Shown one piece after another: positions 11,341 to 22,750 of a stretch of DNA of 64,000 nt. The notes beneath the pieces were generated by a model, which saw only the letters and a program-made list of their open reading frames with translations, did not search any database and had not been told where the DNA came from. Source of the DNA: Allium sativum. Taxonomy: Eukaryota; Streptophyta; Magnoliopsida; Asparagales; Amaryllidaceae. The stretch's first letter is position 1. Every line of letters begins with the position of its first letter. The translations under genes and the position numbers were made by a program. The DNA lies in NCBI GenBank assembly GCA_030737875.1, contig CM060926.1, forward strand, positions 315,740,922 to 315,804,921. The letters run 5' to 3'.

Positions 11341-11789
11341 TTCTGAAATGAGGTATGCTTCAGATTTTGCGACACTTTTAAGCGTTGCTGCAGCAGTTGT
11401 TAAAAGTCTGTTTGATTTAAAACATTGATAACTTATGCATACGAACCCCGTTTCTGAAAATTTCAGATCCGACATGACCGTGAGGACGAGTAGTATTTGC
11501 TGAGACCGATTGGAGCGTTCTGAAAATTTATTTGGATTTATTTTAATTATTATCCAATCAAAGGTGAGAGTTCTATTTATTTATTTAAATAAAAATAATT
11601 AACTGTGATTGTGATTTTCCTTTGATCCATTGCTGAACGCTAATTGATTATCGTATGTGATTGATCCTGAATTGTCATTGATACGTAGATCTATTTGTTT
11701 GATAATCGTCGTGTTGATAATAATGATATCATATTTGTTAAGAATAATCACATCATGATTGTTAAGGTAGGATTGTTGAAAACACATAT

Positions 11790-12960
11790 ATCACTTTATA
11801 TGTCCTTGTTGAAATAAAACAGGCGACATAAACAAAGTTATTCTTTTTATTTGTTTTGATTAGGTATTAGAAATGTTTTTTAACATAAAATATCCTTATA
11901 TGTTAATGTGAAACGTTAGAAAGGAAGCAACATAAAAATCATATTTTTATGTTAATATGAACCAATAGGAAAGAGTGTAAGTAAAAAGGATATATTTATT
12001 GAAATATGAACCATTAGGAAAAAAAAAGGGGTAGAAAATAAGGATTTCATTATTATTGTAATGGGAATCACTTTCGTTGACATAGAATAGAGGTAACAAG
12101 AATACTATTTTTGTTAAGTAGAAATGTTTAGCAAATAAAACTTTCATTTTATTTGTAAAGTTAAAATAAGAAAATAAACACCGTATGATGATTGACATTT
12201 TTGTCAATGTTTATATAAGAAAATAAACACCGTATGCTGATTGACATTTTTGTCAATATTTTAAAATAGAATTTGTCACCATTTGAGATAAGTATATTTT
12301 TGTTCATTTACAAAATAGAATTGGCCGCTATATGTAATGAACTAATATTTTGTTCATTATCAAAATAAGAAAACATCGTATGTAAGTGAATATATTTTGT
12401 TCATTATCAAAATAAAGAGCACCGTATGTTGAATGAACAAATTTGTGTTATGTTAAAATAAGAAAAGCACCGTATGTTAATGAACAATATTTTGTTCATT
12501 ATTAAAATAAGAAAAGCACCGTATGTTAATGAATAATATTTTGTTCATTATTAAAATAAGAAAAGCACCGTATGTTAATGAATAATATTTTGTTCATTAT
12601 TAAAAATAAGAATATGGCACTATATGAAATGAAAAGTAAAAAGAGAATTTACATTGTAAGATAATAAACATTTTTTTTTATGTATATAAAAAGGGAATTT
12701 ACCTCGTAGGAAAAGAATTAACATTATTTATAATGTTAAATAAAAGAAATGAAACTGTATGTAAGGTTTAACATTATTTATAATGTAAATAAAAGAAATG
12801 AAACGTATGTAAGAATAACATTATTTATAATGTTAAATGAAAGGTAAGGAACTGTATTGAAACATTAACATTATTTATAATGTAGGTAAAAGGGAACTTA
12901 CACCATAGGAAAGTGTTCATTATTCATAATGAAATTGGAAAAGAAATATATAAAGAAATG
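11790..12960 (+). repeat. Hairpin-unit array in A LTR1
   Basis: Diverged tandem units of about 50 bp. Each has a CACCGTATG-like spacer, a short inverted repeat and an AAAATAAGAAAA-like tail. Inverted repeats include ATTGACA/TGTCAAT (about 12189-12210), AATGAACAA/TTGTTCATT (about 12479-12500) and AACATTAT/ATAATGTT (several, 12720-12830). Arms differ between units but remain complementary. The best-kept copies at 12419-12610 repeat every 49 bp. Not coding. Confidence 0.75.
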
Positions 12961-14555
12961 AATGGGATGGCACATTATAATTTACATTCTTAAATGAAAA
13001 TTATAAAGCATAAAATAAATAATAATGAATTAAAAAGGGAAGAATTATCGTCTAATCCTAAACTACATTGTCATGTAAGTAGAAAGGTGAAAGTTAAGAG
13101 AAATGTAAGCTGCACGTAGGGACGATAAACTAAACGAATTATTTATTTATATTTATATATATATATATAATTATAATATAACGAATCGAGCGCAGTAGTT
13201 CGTGTTTTGAAATCGAACTTTTAAACGAATATACCGGAAGATCCGATCGTCGGATTTTCCCAAAACTGAAACTGTTAGGACCGTCTTGGAAAAATCTTTC
13301 CAACGATATAAGCTACGCTAAAATCCAACGGTTAGATTTTGAGGAAAGTGAAAAACAAAATTGATTGAAAACAGCGCCAAGGTCGCCCTTGACCTGAAGC
13401 GTCGTTAAATAAGGAAATTAATTATATTAAAATAATTAAGGCAAGAATTAATCGTTATAAAATAAAATAACGATATGAAATATGTTTTTCTCAAAATATA
13501 TGAATGCGAGATTATTTGGAAAGACCGGGTTAATCCCATTCCAAATGATCGTACGATTTCAAGAATTCAAGTATGAAGACGGCGTATGAAGACCGTAAAT
13601 CTCCCCTCGAATGGACAACGATCAAGACTCTGAATTGGTTTGATCCCAATTCAAGGGTCGGGATAATTGCCCAAACGTACGTGTTGATTTCACGGGTTTG
13701 ACCCTAGTTCAGACCTAGAGCATGGGTATAAATGGATAGTGTGTCTGACATCGTACCCCACAAAATATTATGTTGTTGATATTCAGTTAATATATAAACG
13801 ATTGGTGGCAGAGAATTTATTCTCTACTTAACACCCGTTTATATAGTGACGGACGATCAATAGTACGGTATGGAGTGACGGTGTGGCATACTAAGATGCA
13901 ATGATCAGGGTTTCTTGTTGAAAAGCAGAACCTTGTGGTATGAAGAACATGACTTCACGAGCCTCACAAACCGGTAGAGTCTAAAAAGGGGGAAGGGAAC
14001 GCAGGGAAAGTAGCACGTTTCTTTCTAGTTAGTAGTCATTTTACTTTTGGAGGATGATGAAATGAGGCGCCTCGGATAGGTCCTATAGGACCGGGGAACG
14101 TGTGCTTAGGAATTGCCAATCCTCTAAGCTGTATGTGAGGACCGGCCCTGCAGGATCCAAGGGTTAACTGCGGGTAATCCTGAGACGTTAACTAGAGCGT
14201 CTCGAATCGGTAAGGAGTCCTCCCTAGCCTGGACTCATGATGGAAACCCAAATTTCCAATACGACCCCGACGGATTTGATTGTATTACTAGTATTGGAGG
14301 CATAATATATGGTACCTATGCTTCCTAGGATTGATACTTATAATTTGAATTGTTTTGAAACCATATACACTAATAATAGTATTAGTTACGTATTTGGCGT
14401 ATTTAGCATGTTTAACCACCATAAGGTAAAACTCTATCCTCTTGGTGTGCGTTGCATTGTGTGATGGGACCTGAGTCTTATGGTGATTCCATTTTTCAAA
14501 AGACATTGCGTTTTGTTACGTTTTACTTATCTGTATTGACACTATAGTTATGCAC

Positions 14556-14610
14556 GGCAATCCATTGGTACGACCCGTTCCGCGTTAGTGGCGTGGTCTT
14601 TGGATTTGCC
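14556..14610 (+). other. Stem-loop in A LTR1 shared with B
   Basis: GGCAATCCA (14556-14564) pairs, with one bulge, with TGGATTTGCC (14601-14610); inner GACC/GGTC pairs as well. B has the equivalent in inverted orientation at about 23183-23230. The surrounding CACGCCACT/AACGGGT-type sequence is one of the best-conserved blocks between the A and B LTRs. Confidence 0.55.
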
Positions 14611-15083
14611 TTATTAGTATAAGTTATTTAAGAATTCTCACACCAGTCCCACGACTGACCCATAGTTTGTTTCACCTTTTTGCAAACTTGGGTGCCCTCT
14701 CTTCTACACGGGCAGCCAAGTAGACAGGTTCATTCTTTGCTTGGAGCTTTTCTTTGAAGCTGCTTATTTTCTCTCTCTTGGATTCTGCTTGGGAGAAGAG
14801 GTGATGACTTGGAGCTTGAAGACTTTTTGTTTCTATTGGCATCTTTTCTTTTCTTTTTAGACATCAAACTTATTTCTTTTCTGCAAACTTGTTGTAATAA
14901 TCTTAGTTTTCTGTGACTGTGGAATTTCTGTGATTGATGACATTATATTTTTCCGCTGCTATAATGTTATTACTCTATGAATCTCCTTTGCTATATTGTA
15001 TCTGTGTTCTGTTTTATTGTATTTATGTTGTATTCCATATGATTTCTCCTTGCTTTCACTTGTGGAAGTTTGGGGTTATCACA

Positions 15084-15492
15084 GTTGGTATCAGAGCCAG
15101 GTTTACAAAGCGGAGTACAACATATCTATAATAATTCGTTTACGTAGAATCACTATATTCTATGGCGAACAGTTCATGAGATACATAATAGCCAGTCACT
15201 TTATCGTCATCTTTTCATTCATCCTTCGATCTTTTCTATCTCTTAGAATCACCATTTCAGTTGTTTTGACTCTTCCCTTGATCGTGCATTCGAAGAAGAC
15301 TAAGTGAAGTGGCGATGCTCAATTGGCACATGTTTACGAAGGAGCGAAAGGACCAACTTCTTCGGTAGAAAGCCTGATGTTATAGACAGTACCATCTCTG
15401 TTAAAAACATTCTCTGTGTTTATTCTTCCTCTTTTCCTCTTCTATTTTTCTTTTTCCTTTTCGGGGAAGAAAAGTTTTTAAGTGGGGGAGAC
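15084..15492 (+). other. Core of element A with PBS and PPT only
   Basis: PBS TGGTATCAGAGCC at 15086-15098 (initiator-Met tRNA type). PPT AAGTGGGGGAGAC ends at 15492, preceded by CTTTTC-GGGGAA-GAAAAG, a small hairpin shared with B. The roughly 350 bp between shows no gag, protease or RT similarity in any frame. A 78-codon frame from 15304 runs through the PPT into LTR2 and has no recognisable domain. The minimal cis signals for reverse transcription are therefore all that is kept. Confidence 0.88.
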
Positions 15493-18400
15493 TGTAACGA
15501 CCCTGAATTTTGGGGCCAAGTTAAAATTTATTTTAAGTGATTTTAAATGAGTTTTGATATTTAAAATAATCTATTTTAAATAATAAGGATCACAAATTTG
15601 GTTCAAATCGAAGTTAGAATGAATAAATTAATTTTAAATATAAAAAGAGCTAGAAATGGCGCGGTAGTTTGAAAAGTCAAACTTGAACTTTGACTAACCA
15701 TACAGGATGCAAAATTTAACGGATTTTAGTAAAACTAAAAATATTAGAATCTATTTAAAAATATCTTTCCAACGAATCCGAAAAATCGAAATTTCATAGC
15801 GGAAATCAAAAGTTATGGCTAATTCAATTTTTAGAAAGGCCGGTGGGTAATTTGCATAGGACAAAAATGCTACTTTTCACATATGTAGGAATTTGAACTC
15901 GAAACCACTTCCATTGAGTTCGAAATGACGTTTCTGCATTGAAAAACTGTAAACACTTATATGTTTTGAGTTTCAGAAAATATTTGTTTAAAAATGTATT
16001 TTTAATATTAAATATATTCGCCTTGAAAATAGCCATTTTTCAAAAAGTCTCAGAATCGAACGAAATAAATTTTGTTGGGTTCATATCGTCAAAACAAAGC
16101 TAAAAATGATTTTTTGGTAATTTTTAGAATTAATATATAATTATAATTGATTTTTCAGCATAAACGGGCAAATTTTTGACTTTAAAAATTCATTAAAAAT
16201 TCAAACGGGCTCAGAATTGAACGAAATTAATTTTCATAGGTCCACAGCATCAAAACATAGCTAAGTATATTTTTCGAGAATTTTTGAAGTTAATTTGAGA
16301 CCTCGGTGAATTTTCACGTACGGTACACATTAAAATATTAATAAAATAATGTATTTATTCCAAAACTCATAGCATACCTCGGAATTGGACCCCGGCACAT
16401 AGCCCATTGCGTTCAGAAGGTGTCAAAACCTTAAGAACGACAGTAAGCAGGCCTAAATCGGAGTTCGGACCAAAACGGGCCTTAACGGGCAAATTACATA
16501 ATTAGTTAACCCTAATATAATATTATAAAATTCGGATTTTACTGTTCATCCTCCATCTTCAGCCGACACCTCTTCATGCTGAACCCATCATGGCTGAAAA
16601 CTTCAAACCCTCATAACTCTTTCATTTCTCAACGAAAATTAGCGTGTGAGTACACGTTTCGAAGCTCTCGCCGAGCTCTTCGATCTCCGACAAGTCCCGT
16701 CCCTTTCCGTCGCCTGAGCCGCCCGCACCGAAGCCTCAAAGCCGCCGCCGTTTTCTGTCCGCCGCCCCCCTGTAGGTCCCGCCGCACCTCACCACCTTCT
16801 GGACGTGCATAGACCTCTCGTAGCCGGTCCTTCTCCAACAAACGGCGTCCAAAACCGTTCAGTAAATCAAAAGTTATCGGGATTTGAAGTTTTGAACAAA
16901 TTCTGAAATGAGGTATGCTTCAGATTTTGCGACGCTTTTAAGCGTTGCTGCAGCAGTTGTTAAAAGTCTGTTTGATTTAAAACATTGATAACTTATGCAT
17001 ACGAACCCCGTTTCTGAAAATTTCAGATCCGACATGACCGTGAGGACGAGTAGTATTTGCTGAGACCGATTGGAGCGTTCTGAAAATTTATTTGGATTTA
17101 TTTTAATTATTATCCAATCAAAGGTGAGAGTTCTATTTATTTATTTATTTATTTAAATAAAAATAATTAACTGTGATTGTGATTTTCCTTTGATCCGTTG
17201 CTGAACGCTAATTGATTATCGTATGTGATTGATCCTGAATTGTCATTGATACGTAGATCTATTTGTTTGATAATCGTCGTGTTGATAATAATGATATCAT
17301 ATTTGTTAAGAATAATCACATCATGATTGTTAAGGTAGGATTGTTGAAAACACATATATCACTTTATATGTCCTTGTTGAAATAAAACAGGCGACATAAA
17401 CAAAGTTATTCTTTTTATTTGTTTTGATTAGGTATTAGAAATGTTTTTTAACATAAAATATCCTTATATGTTAATGTGAAACGTTAGAAAGGAAGCAACA
17501 TAAAAATCATATTTTTATGTTAATATGAACCAATAGGAAAGAGTGTAAGTAAAAAGGATATATTTATTGAAATATGAACCATTAGGAAAAAAAAAGGGGT
17601 AGAAAATAAGGATTTCATTATTATTGTAATGGGAATCACTTTCGTTGACATAGAATAGAGGTAACAAGAATACTATTTTTGTTAAGTAGAAATGTTTAGC
17701 AAATAAAACTTTCATTTTATTTGTAAAGTTAAAATAAGAAAATAAACACCGTATGATGATTGACATTTTTGTCAATGTTTATATAAGAAAATAAACACCG
17801 TATGCTGATTGACATTTTTGTCAATATTTTAAAATAGAATTTGTCACCATTTGAGATAAGTATATTTTTGTTCATTTACAAAATAGAATTGGCCGCTATA
17901 TGTAATGAACTAATATTTTGTTCATTATCAAAATAAGAAAACATCGTATGTAAGTGAATATATTTTGTTCATTATCAAAATAAAGAGCACTGTATGTTGA
18001 ATGAACAAATTTGTTTTATGTTAAAATAAGAAAAGCACCGTATGTTAATGAACAATATTTTGTTCATTATTAAAATAAGAAAAGCACCATATGTTAATGA
18101 ATAATATTTTGTTCATTATTAAAATAAGAAAAGCACCGTATGTTAATGAATAATATTTTGTTCATTATTAAAAATAAGAATATGGCACTATATGAAATGA
18201 ACTAATTTTTGTTCATTATAAATTATAAAATACGCCACCGTATGTTGATGAACGCTATTTTTGTATCATTATTAAAATAGTATTATACACCGTAGGTTGA
18301 TGAACGTTATTTTGTTCATTATTAAATTAGTATTACACACTATATGTAAGAATGACAAATTTTGTCAATATTAAAAGTAAAATTTGCCACTGTAGGTTAA

Positions 18401-21400
18401 ATGACAAATTTTGTCAATATTAAAAATAGGATTTGTCACTATATGTTAAATGACAAATTTTGTCAATATTGAAATAGAAATTATTCACCGTATGTTAATG
18501 AGCAACTTTATTAATATAATGTTCACCGTATGAAATTAACATTTTTATTTAATGTTATTATAAAGAATGGTCATCTTATGATAATGACATTTGTGTCAAA
18601 TGTTGATAGGTAAGAATATAAAATGATATTGTATGTAAATAGTATTTTTGGCAAATAAAAATACAAAATGGTCATTGTATGAAAATATTATACTTGTCAT
18701 GTTAGAAAATAAGGAAATGCATGGTATGTAAAAATAGTATTTTTGTTATTGTAAATAAATAGAAAGAGTTAAAATGTGGCATTATGTAAACTTACATTTT
18801 CTAAATGTGAAGTGAAGAAAACAGAGATTTACATTTTCTAATGCAAAAGATATAGTAATGATATTGGGAAATCTATATTTTCTAATGATATTGGGAAATC
18901 TATATTTTCTAATAATATTGGGAAAAATATATTTTCTAATAATATATTTTCAATGTTAAAAAAGGGAAAATGAAGTGTATGTACAATTTAACATCATTCA
19001 CAATGTTAAATAAAAGGAAAATTCCACCGTATGATAGTTACACTATTTTATAATGTTAAGAGTTAAAGAACTTGACCGTAGGAAGTATATACATTATTTA
19101 TAATGAAAAGTAAAAAGAGAATTTACATTGTAAGATAATAAACATTTTTTTTATGTATATAAAAAGGGAATTTACCTCGTAGGAAAAGAATTAACATTAT
19201 TTATAATGTTAAATAAAAGAAATGAAACTGTATGTAAGGTTTAACATTATTTATAATGTAAATAAAAGAAATGAAACGTATGTAAGAATAACATTATTTA
19301 TAATGTTAAATGAAAGGTAAGGAACTGTATTGAAACATTAACATTATTTATAATGTAGGTAAAAGGGAACTTACACCATAGGAAAGTGTTCATTATTCAT
19401 AATGAAATTGGAAAAGAAATATATAAAGAAATGAATGGGATGGCACATTATAATTTACATTCTTAAATGAAAATTATAAAGCATAAAATAAATAATAATG
19501 AATTAAAAAGGGAAGAATTATCGTCTAATCCTAAACTACATTGTCATGTAAGTAGAAAGGTGAAAGTTAAGAGAAATGTAAGCTGCACGTAGGGACGATA
19601 AACTAAACGAATTATTTATTTATATTTATATATATATATAATTATAATATAACGAATCGAGCGCAGTAGTTCGTGTTTTGAAATCGAACTTTTAAACGAA
19701 TATACCGGAAGATCCGACCGTCGGATTTTCCCAAAACTGAAACTGTTAGGACCGTCTTGGAAAAATCTTTCCAACGATATAAGCTACGCTAAAATCCAAC
19801 GGTTAGATTTTGAGGAAAGTGAAAAACAAAATTGATTGAAAACAGCGCCAAGGTCGCCCTTGACCTGAAGCGTCGTTAAATAAGGAAATTAATTATATTA
19901 AAATAATTAAGGCAAGAATTAATCGTTATAAAATAAAATAACGATATGAAATATGTTTTTCTCAAAATATATGAATGCGAGATTATTTGGAAAGACCGGG
20001 TTAATCCCATTCCAAATGATCGTACGATTTCAAGAATTCAAGTATGAAGACGGCGTATGAAGACCGTAAATCTCCCCTCGAATGGACAACGATCAAGACT
20101 CTGAATTGGTTTGATCCCAATTCAAGGGTCGGGATAATTGCCCAAACGTACGTGTTGATTTCACGGGTTTGACCCTAGTTCAGACCTAGAGCATGGGTAT
20201 AAATGGATAGTGTGTCTGACATCGTACCCCACAAAATATTATGTTGTTGATATTCAGTTAATATATAAACGATTGGTGGCAGAGAATTTATTCTCTACTT
20301 AACACCCGTTTATATAGTGACGGACGATCAATAGTACGGTATGGAGTGACGGTGTGGCATACTAAGATGCAATGATCAGGGTTTCTTGTTGAAAAGCAGA
20401 ACCTTGTGGTATGAAGAACATGACTTCACGAGCCTCACAAACCGGTAGAGTCTAAAAAGGGGGAAGGGAACGCAGGGAAAGTAGCACGTTTCTTTCTAGT
20501 TAGTAGTCATTTTACTTTTGGAGGATGATGAAATGAGGCGCCTCGGATAGGTCCTATAGGACCGGGGAACGTGTGCTTAGGAATTGCCAATCCTCTAAGC
20601 TGTATGTGAGGACCGGCCCTGCAGGATCCAAGGGTTAACTGCGGGTAATCCTGAGACGTTAACTAGAGCGTCTCGAATCGGTAAGGAGTCCTCCCTAGCC
20701 TGGACTCATGATGGAAACCCAAATTTCCAATACGACCCCGACGGATTTGATTGTATTACTAGTATTGGAGGCATAATATATGGTACCTATGCTTCCTAGG
20801 ATTGATACTTATAATTTGAATTGTTTTGAAACCATATACACTAATAATAGTATTAGTTACGTATTTGGCGTATTTAGCATGTTTAACCACCATAAGGTAA
20901 AACTCTATCCTCTTGGTGTGCGTTGCATTGTGTGATGGGACCTGAGTCTTATGGTGATTCCATTTTTCAAAAGACATTGCTTTTTGTTACGTTTTACTTA
21001 TCTGTATTGACACTATAGTTATGCACGGCAATCCATTGGTACGACCCGTTCCGCGTTAGTGGCGTGGTCTTTGGATTTGCCTTATTAGTATAAGTTATTT
21101 AAGAATTCTCACACCAGTCCCACGACTGACCCATAGTTTGTTTCACCTTTTTGCAAACTTGGGTGCCCTCTCTTCTACACGGGCAGCCAAGTAGACAGGT
21201 TCATTCTTTGCTTGGAGCTTTTCTTTGAAGCTGCTTATTTTCTCTCTCTTGGATTCTGCTTGGGAGAAGAGGTGATGACTTGGAGCTTGAAGACTTTTTG
21301 TTTCTATTGGCATCTTTTCTTTTCTTTTTAGACATCAAACTTATTTCTTTTCTGCAAACTTGTTGTAATAATCTTAGTTTTCTGTGACTGTGGAATTTCT

Positions 21401-21554
21401 GTGATTGATGACATTATATTTTTCCGCTGCTATAATGTTATTACTCTATGAATCTCCTTTGCTATATTGTATCTGTGTTCTGTTTTATTGTATTTATGTT
21501 GTATTCCATATGATTTCTCCTTGCTTTCACTTGTGGAAGTTTGAGGTTATCACA
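15493..21554 (+). repeat. 3' LTR of element A (full length)
   Basis: 6.06 kb copy carrying the complete hairpin array. It matches LTR1 with few substitutions, several of them C/T or G/A changes (for example GTTCGTATCATC becomes GTTCATATCGTC). The GC-rich block at 16590-16900 differs by one C in a homopolymer. The end TTATCACA abuts TCAGC at 21555-21559. Confidence 0.93.
17360..19440 (+). repeat. Hairpin-unit array in A LTR2 (complete)
   Basis: The same array as LTR1 with an extra 906 bp (18201-19106), bounded by AATGA at 18196-18200 and 19102-19106. The extra part contains further units with AATGACAAA/TTTGTCAAT (18405-18470) and TAACATTATTTATAATGTTA-like repeats. The length difference between the two LTRs is therefore a change in array size. 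Confidence 0.75.
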
Positions 21555-21559
21555 TCAGC

Positions 21560-21690
21560 AGACTCATGTAGACATTTTCGGAGATGTGAAACGTGAAAAA
21601 CGTTGTGGACTCCAGCCAACTTCTCGGGTAGCTCTAATCTATAGGCCATTTTCCAAATTTTCTCAATGATAGGGAATGGTCCTACCTAAA
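21560..21690 (-). pseudogene. Integrase C-terminal fragment of H, beyond A
   Basis: Resumes the integrase tail interrupted at 9934. The plus-strand text closely parallels C at about 43958-44075 (GGAGATGTGAAACGTGAAAA against GGAGATGTGAGACGTGAAAG), which encodes the VxHVSxLR-type segment after the GPY/F module. Similarity stops near 21680, where a rearrangement joins unrelated sequence. Several frame breaks make it non-functional. Confidence 0.75.
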
Positions 21691-21893
21691 GGTATAGTCG
21701 AATGATAGAAGCAAGTAAAAACTTTGTGCCCATTAGGCAATGTCGAAACTGGAAATCTATGCCACATATATATTGATTAGGAGAAGAACTCTCTAAGCAT
21801 CAGCCCCGAAGACCGAAATCAACATCAGACTGACACCCAAAGAATTACTCAACCCAACCACCATATATGATTCTAGGAAACTAAGCATGATGG
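21691..21893 (-). other. Unassigned module shared by H and E
   Basis: About 200 bp resembling E at about 61400-61640; both contain CCCCGAAGACCGAAATCAAC, followed by GACACCCA. I cannot assign it to a domain in any frame. It adjoins a PR fragment in both elements, so it probably descends from one internal deletion or rearrangement in a shared non-autonomous ancestor. Confidence 0.5.
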
Positions 21894-22092
21894 ACTCCTT
21901 TTAGGTCACAAGGGAGTCCCTTCCTAAAACCAACCCGTATCCTATAAAGCCCAAAAACTTTAGTAAAATCAACGAACACCCTCGAGCCCCAACATGTGTT
22001 ACTAACAGATGAGTCATACTCCCTATGGGGTTTGCAATAGAAATTGGATTAAGAATAGGACCGAGAGGATATACACAAAAGATAGCATGCAA
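21894..22092 (-). pseudogene. Second protease fragment in H
   Basis: The minus frame reads ANPIGSMTHLL and GFIGYGLVLGRDSLV, matching the second half of the retropepsin-like domain. H's better copy has SNPIGGPAHLS and [14 protein letters not shown] at 34984-36441. The catalytic Asp-Ser-Gly half is absent. Its place next to a chromodomain copy shows that H is rearranged. Confidence 0.72.
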
Positions 22093-22340
22093 GTGAGCTT
22101 TACAGGAAGAGAGGGATCAAGGATATACTCTTAAGAAGAGATACGATGCACGAATCTAGTCTTCAATCTTCTAAGCCGCATTTCTTGAGCTTAACTCCAT
22201 TATGCTTTGTCCGTCTTTAACTTCACAATTTCGTAGCTTCTTAATTCTTGTTTCCAAAATATGAGTTGGAACCTATTTCTCGTTCCTCTTTCACTTATTC
22301 TCCTTCTAGTATACTTGGCTCAAGCCTAACTGCGTACTCA
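22093..22340 (-). pseudogene. Second chromodomain/3' pol fragment in H
   Basis: The plus-strand text parallels 9690-9930: AGGGATCAAGGATATACTC against AAGATCAAGGATGTACCCTC, and CAATTTCGTAGCTTCTTAAT against CGCAGTTGCGTAGCTTCTTC. It is a decayed duplicate of the chromodomain and its upstream linker. No frame stays open. H thus carries two copies of its pol 3' end. Confidence 0.65.
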
Positions 22341-22488
22341 TGGTTCCATGCAAGCTCTCCAAAATTCATTAGTGAATCTTGGATCTTGTTCACTTACTAG
22401 AAGGTATTCCACATAGATGAATTATCTCTTGAAAATAAACAAATGTCAACTATGTTGCCAAATGTACTTACTAAGGTGATTCTTTACA
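22341..22488. other. Unassigned H interior
   Basis: About 150 bp between the chromodomain duplicate and the RT start. AATTCATTAGTGAATCTTGGATCTTGTT at 22368-22395 recalls the integrase segment around the SDRD motif in antisense (CTAGTGAATATTGTATCTCT in B near 29620). It is probably a small integrase remnant, but too short and decayed to be sure. Confidence 0.35.
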
Positions 22489-22750
22489 ACTCATGCATCA
22501 GCGAAATGAACCTTCAGCCTTAGTGGCGAACACTACTGGAGCGCCCTATTCTGAAATGCTCCTCCTAATGAACCCTTTTTTTTTAGAAGCTCTTTAATCT
22601 GTTTACTGAGCTCTTTCCTTTTTCGTGGAGCCATGTGACTAACGGGCAACGCAACGGGCTTTACATTATCTACAAGATATATGCGGAAGTCTATTTCTCG
22701 TTTCGGAGGCAAGCCCTTCACCTCTTCGAAGACATCCGGATATTCCCGGA
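22489..22750 (-). pseudogene. PR-RT linker and RT start of H, cut by B
   Basis: The minus frame reads [18 protein letters not shown], then PVALPVSHMAPRKRKELSKQ, the linker found before RT, then frame-broken sequence matching the [11 protein letters not shown] start. B interrupts it at 22751; the upstream coding sequence continues at 34984. CCGGA at 22746-22750 is one target-site copy. RT beyond its first 30 residues is missing from H. Confidence 0.82.

Larger units (their letters stand above)
9935..15083 (+). repeat. 5' LTR of element A
   Basis: 5.15 kb with no convincing coding sequence. Order: AT-rich U3 containing a GGCGCGGTAGTTTGAAA-type block shared with B, GC-rich block (11030-11340), hairpin array (11790-12960), a conserved region with inverted repeats (13150-14620), and a T-rich end before the primer site. 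It lacks 906 bp of the hairpin array found in LTR2; AATGA at 12629-12633 marks the junction. Confidence 0.93.
9935..21554 (+). mobile_element. Element A: non-autonomous element with giant LTRs and 0.4 kb core
   Basis: Direct LTRs 9935-15083 (5,149 bp) and 15493-21554 (6,062 bp) both run TGTAACGACC to TTATCACA. They are flanked by a perfect TCAGC duplication (9930-9934 and 21555-21559). The core 15084-15492 has a PBS and PPT but no gag or pol. The LTRs differ by only about half a dozen substitutions in their first kilobase plus one 906-bp length difference, so insertion is recent relative to H. U3 and PPT sequences are related to B, the likely source of proteins (inference). Confidence 0.95.

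Noticed and set aside
11017..11346. 109-codon plus-strand frame in A LTR1
   Set aside because: One extra C in the LTR2 copy changes the frame, codon pattern follows the CpG-rich block, and no domain is visible.
15086..15098. tRNA gene
   Set aside because: Only the 13-base complement of a tRNA 3' end is present; it is a primer-binding site, as at the other element junctions.
15304..15540. Possible protein in the A core
   Set aside because: The frame crosses the PPT into the LTR and has no similarity to any element protein I recognise.
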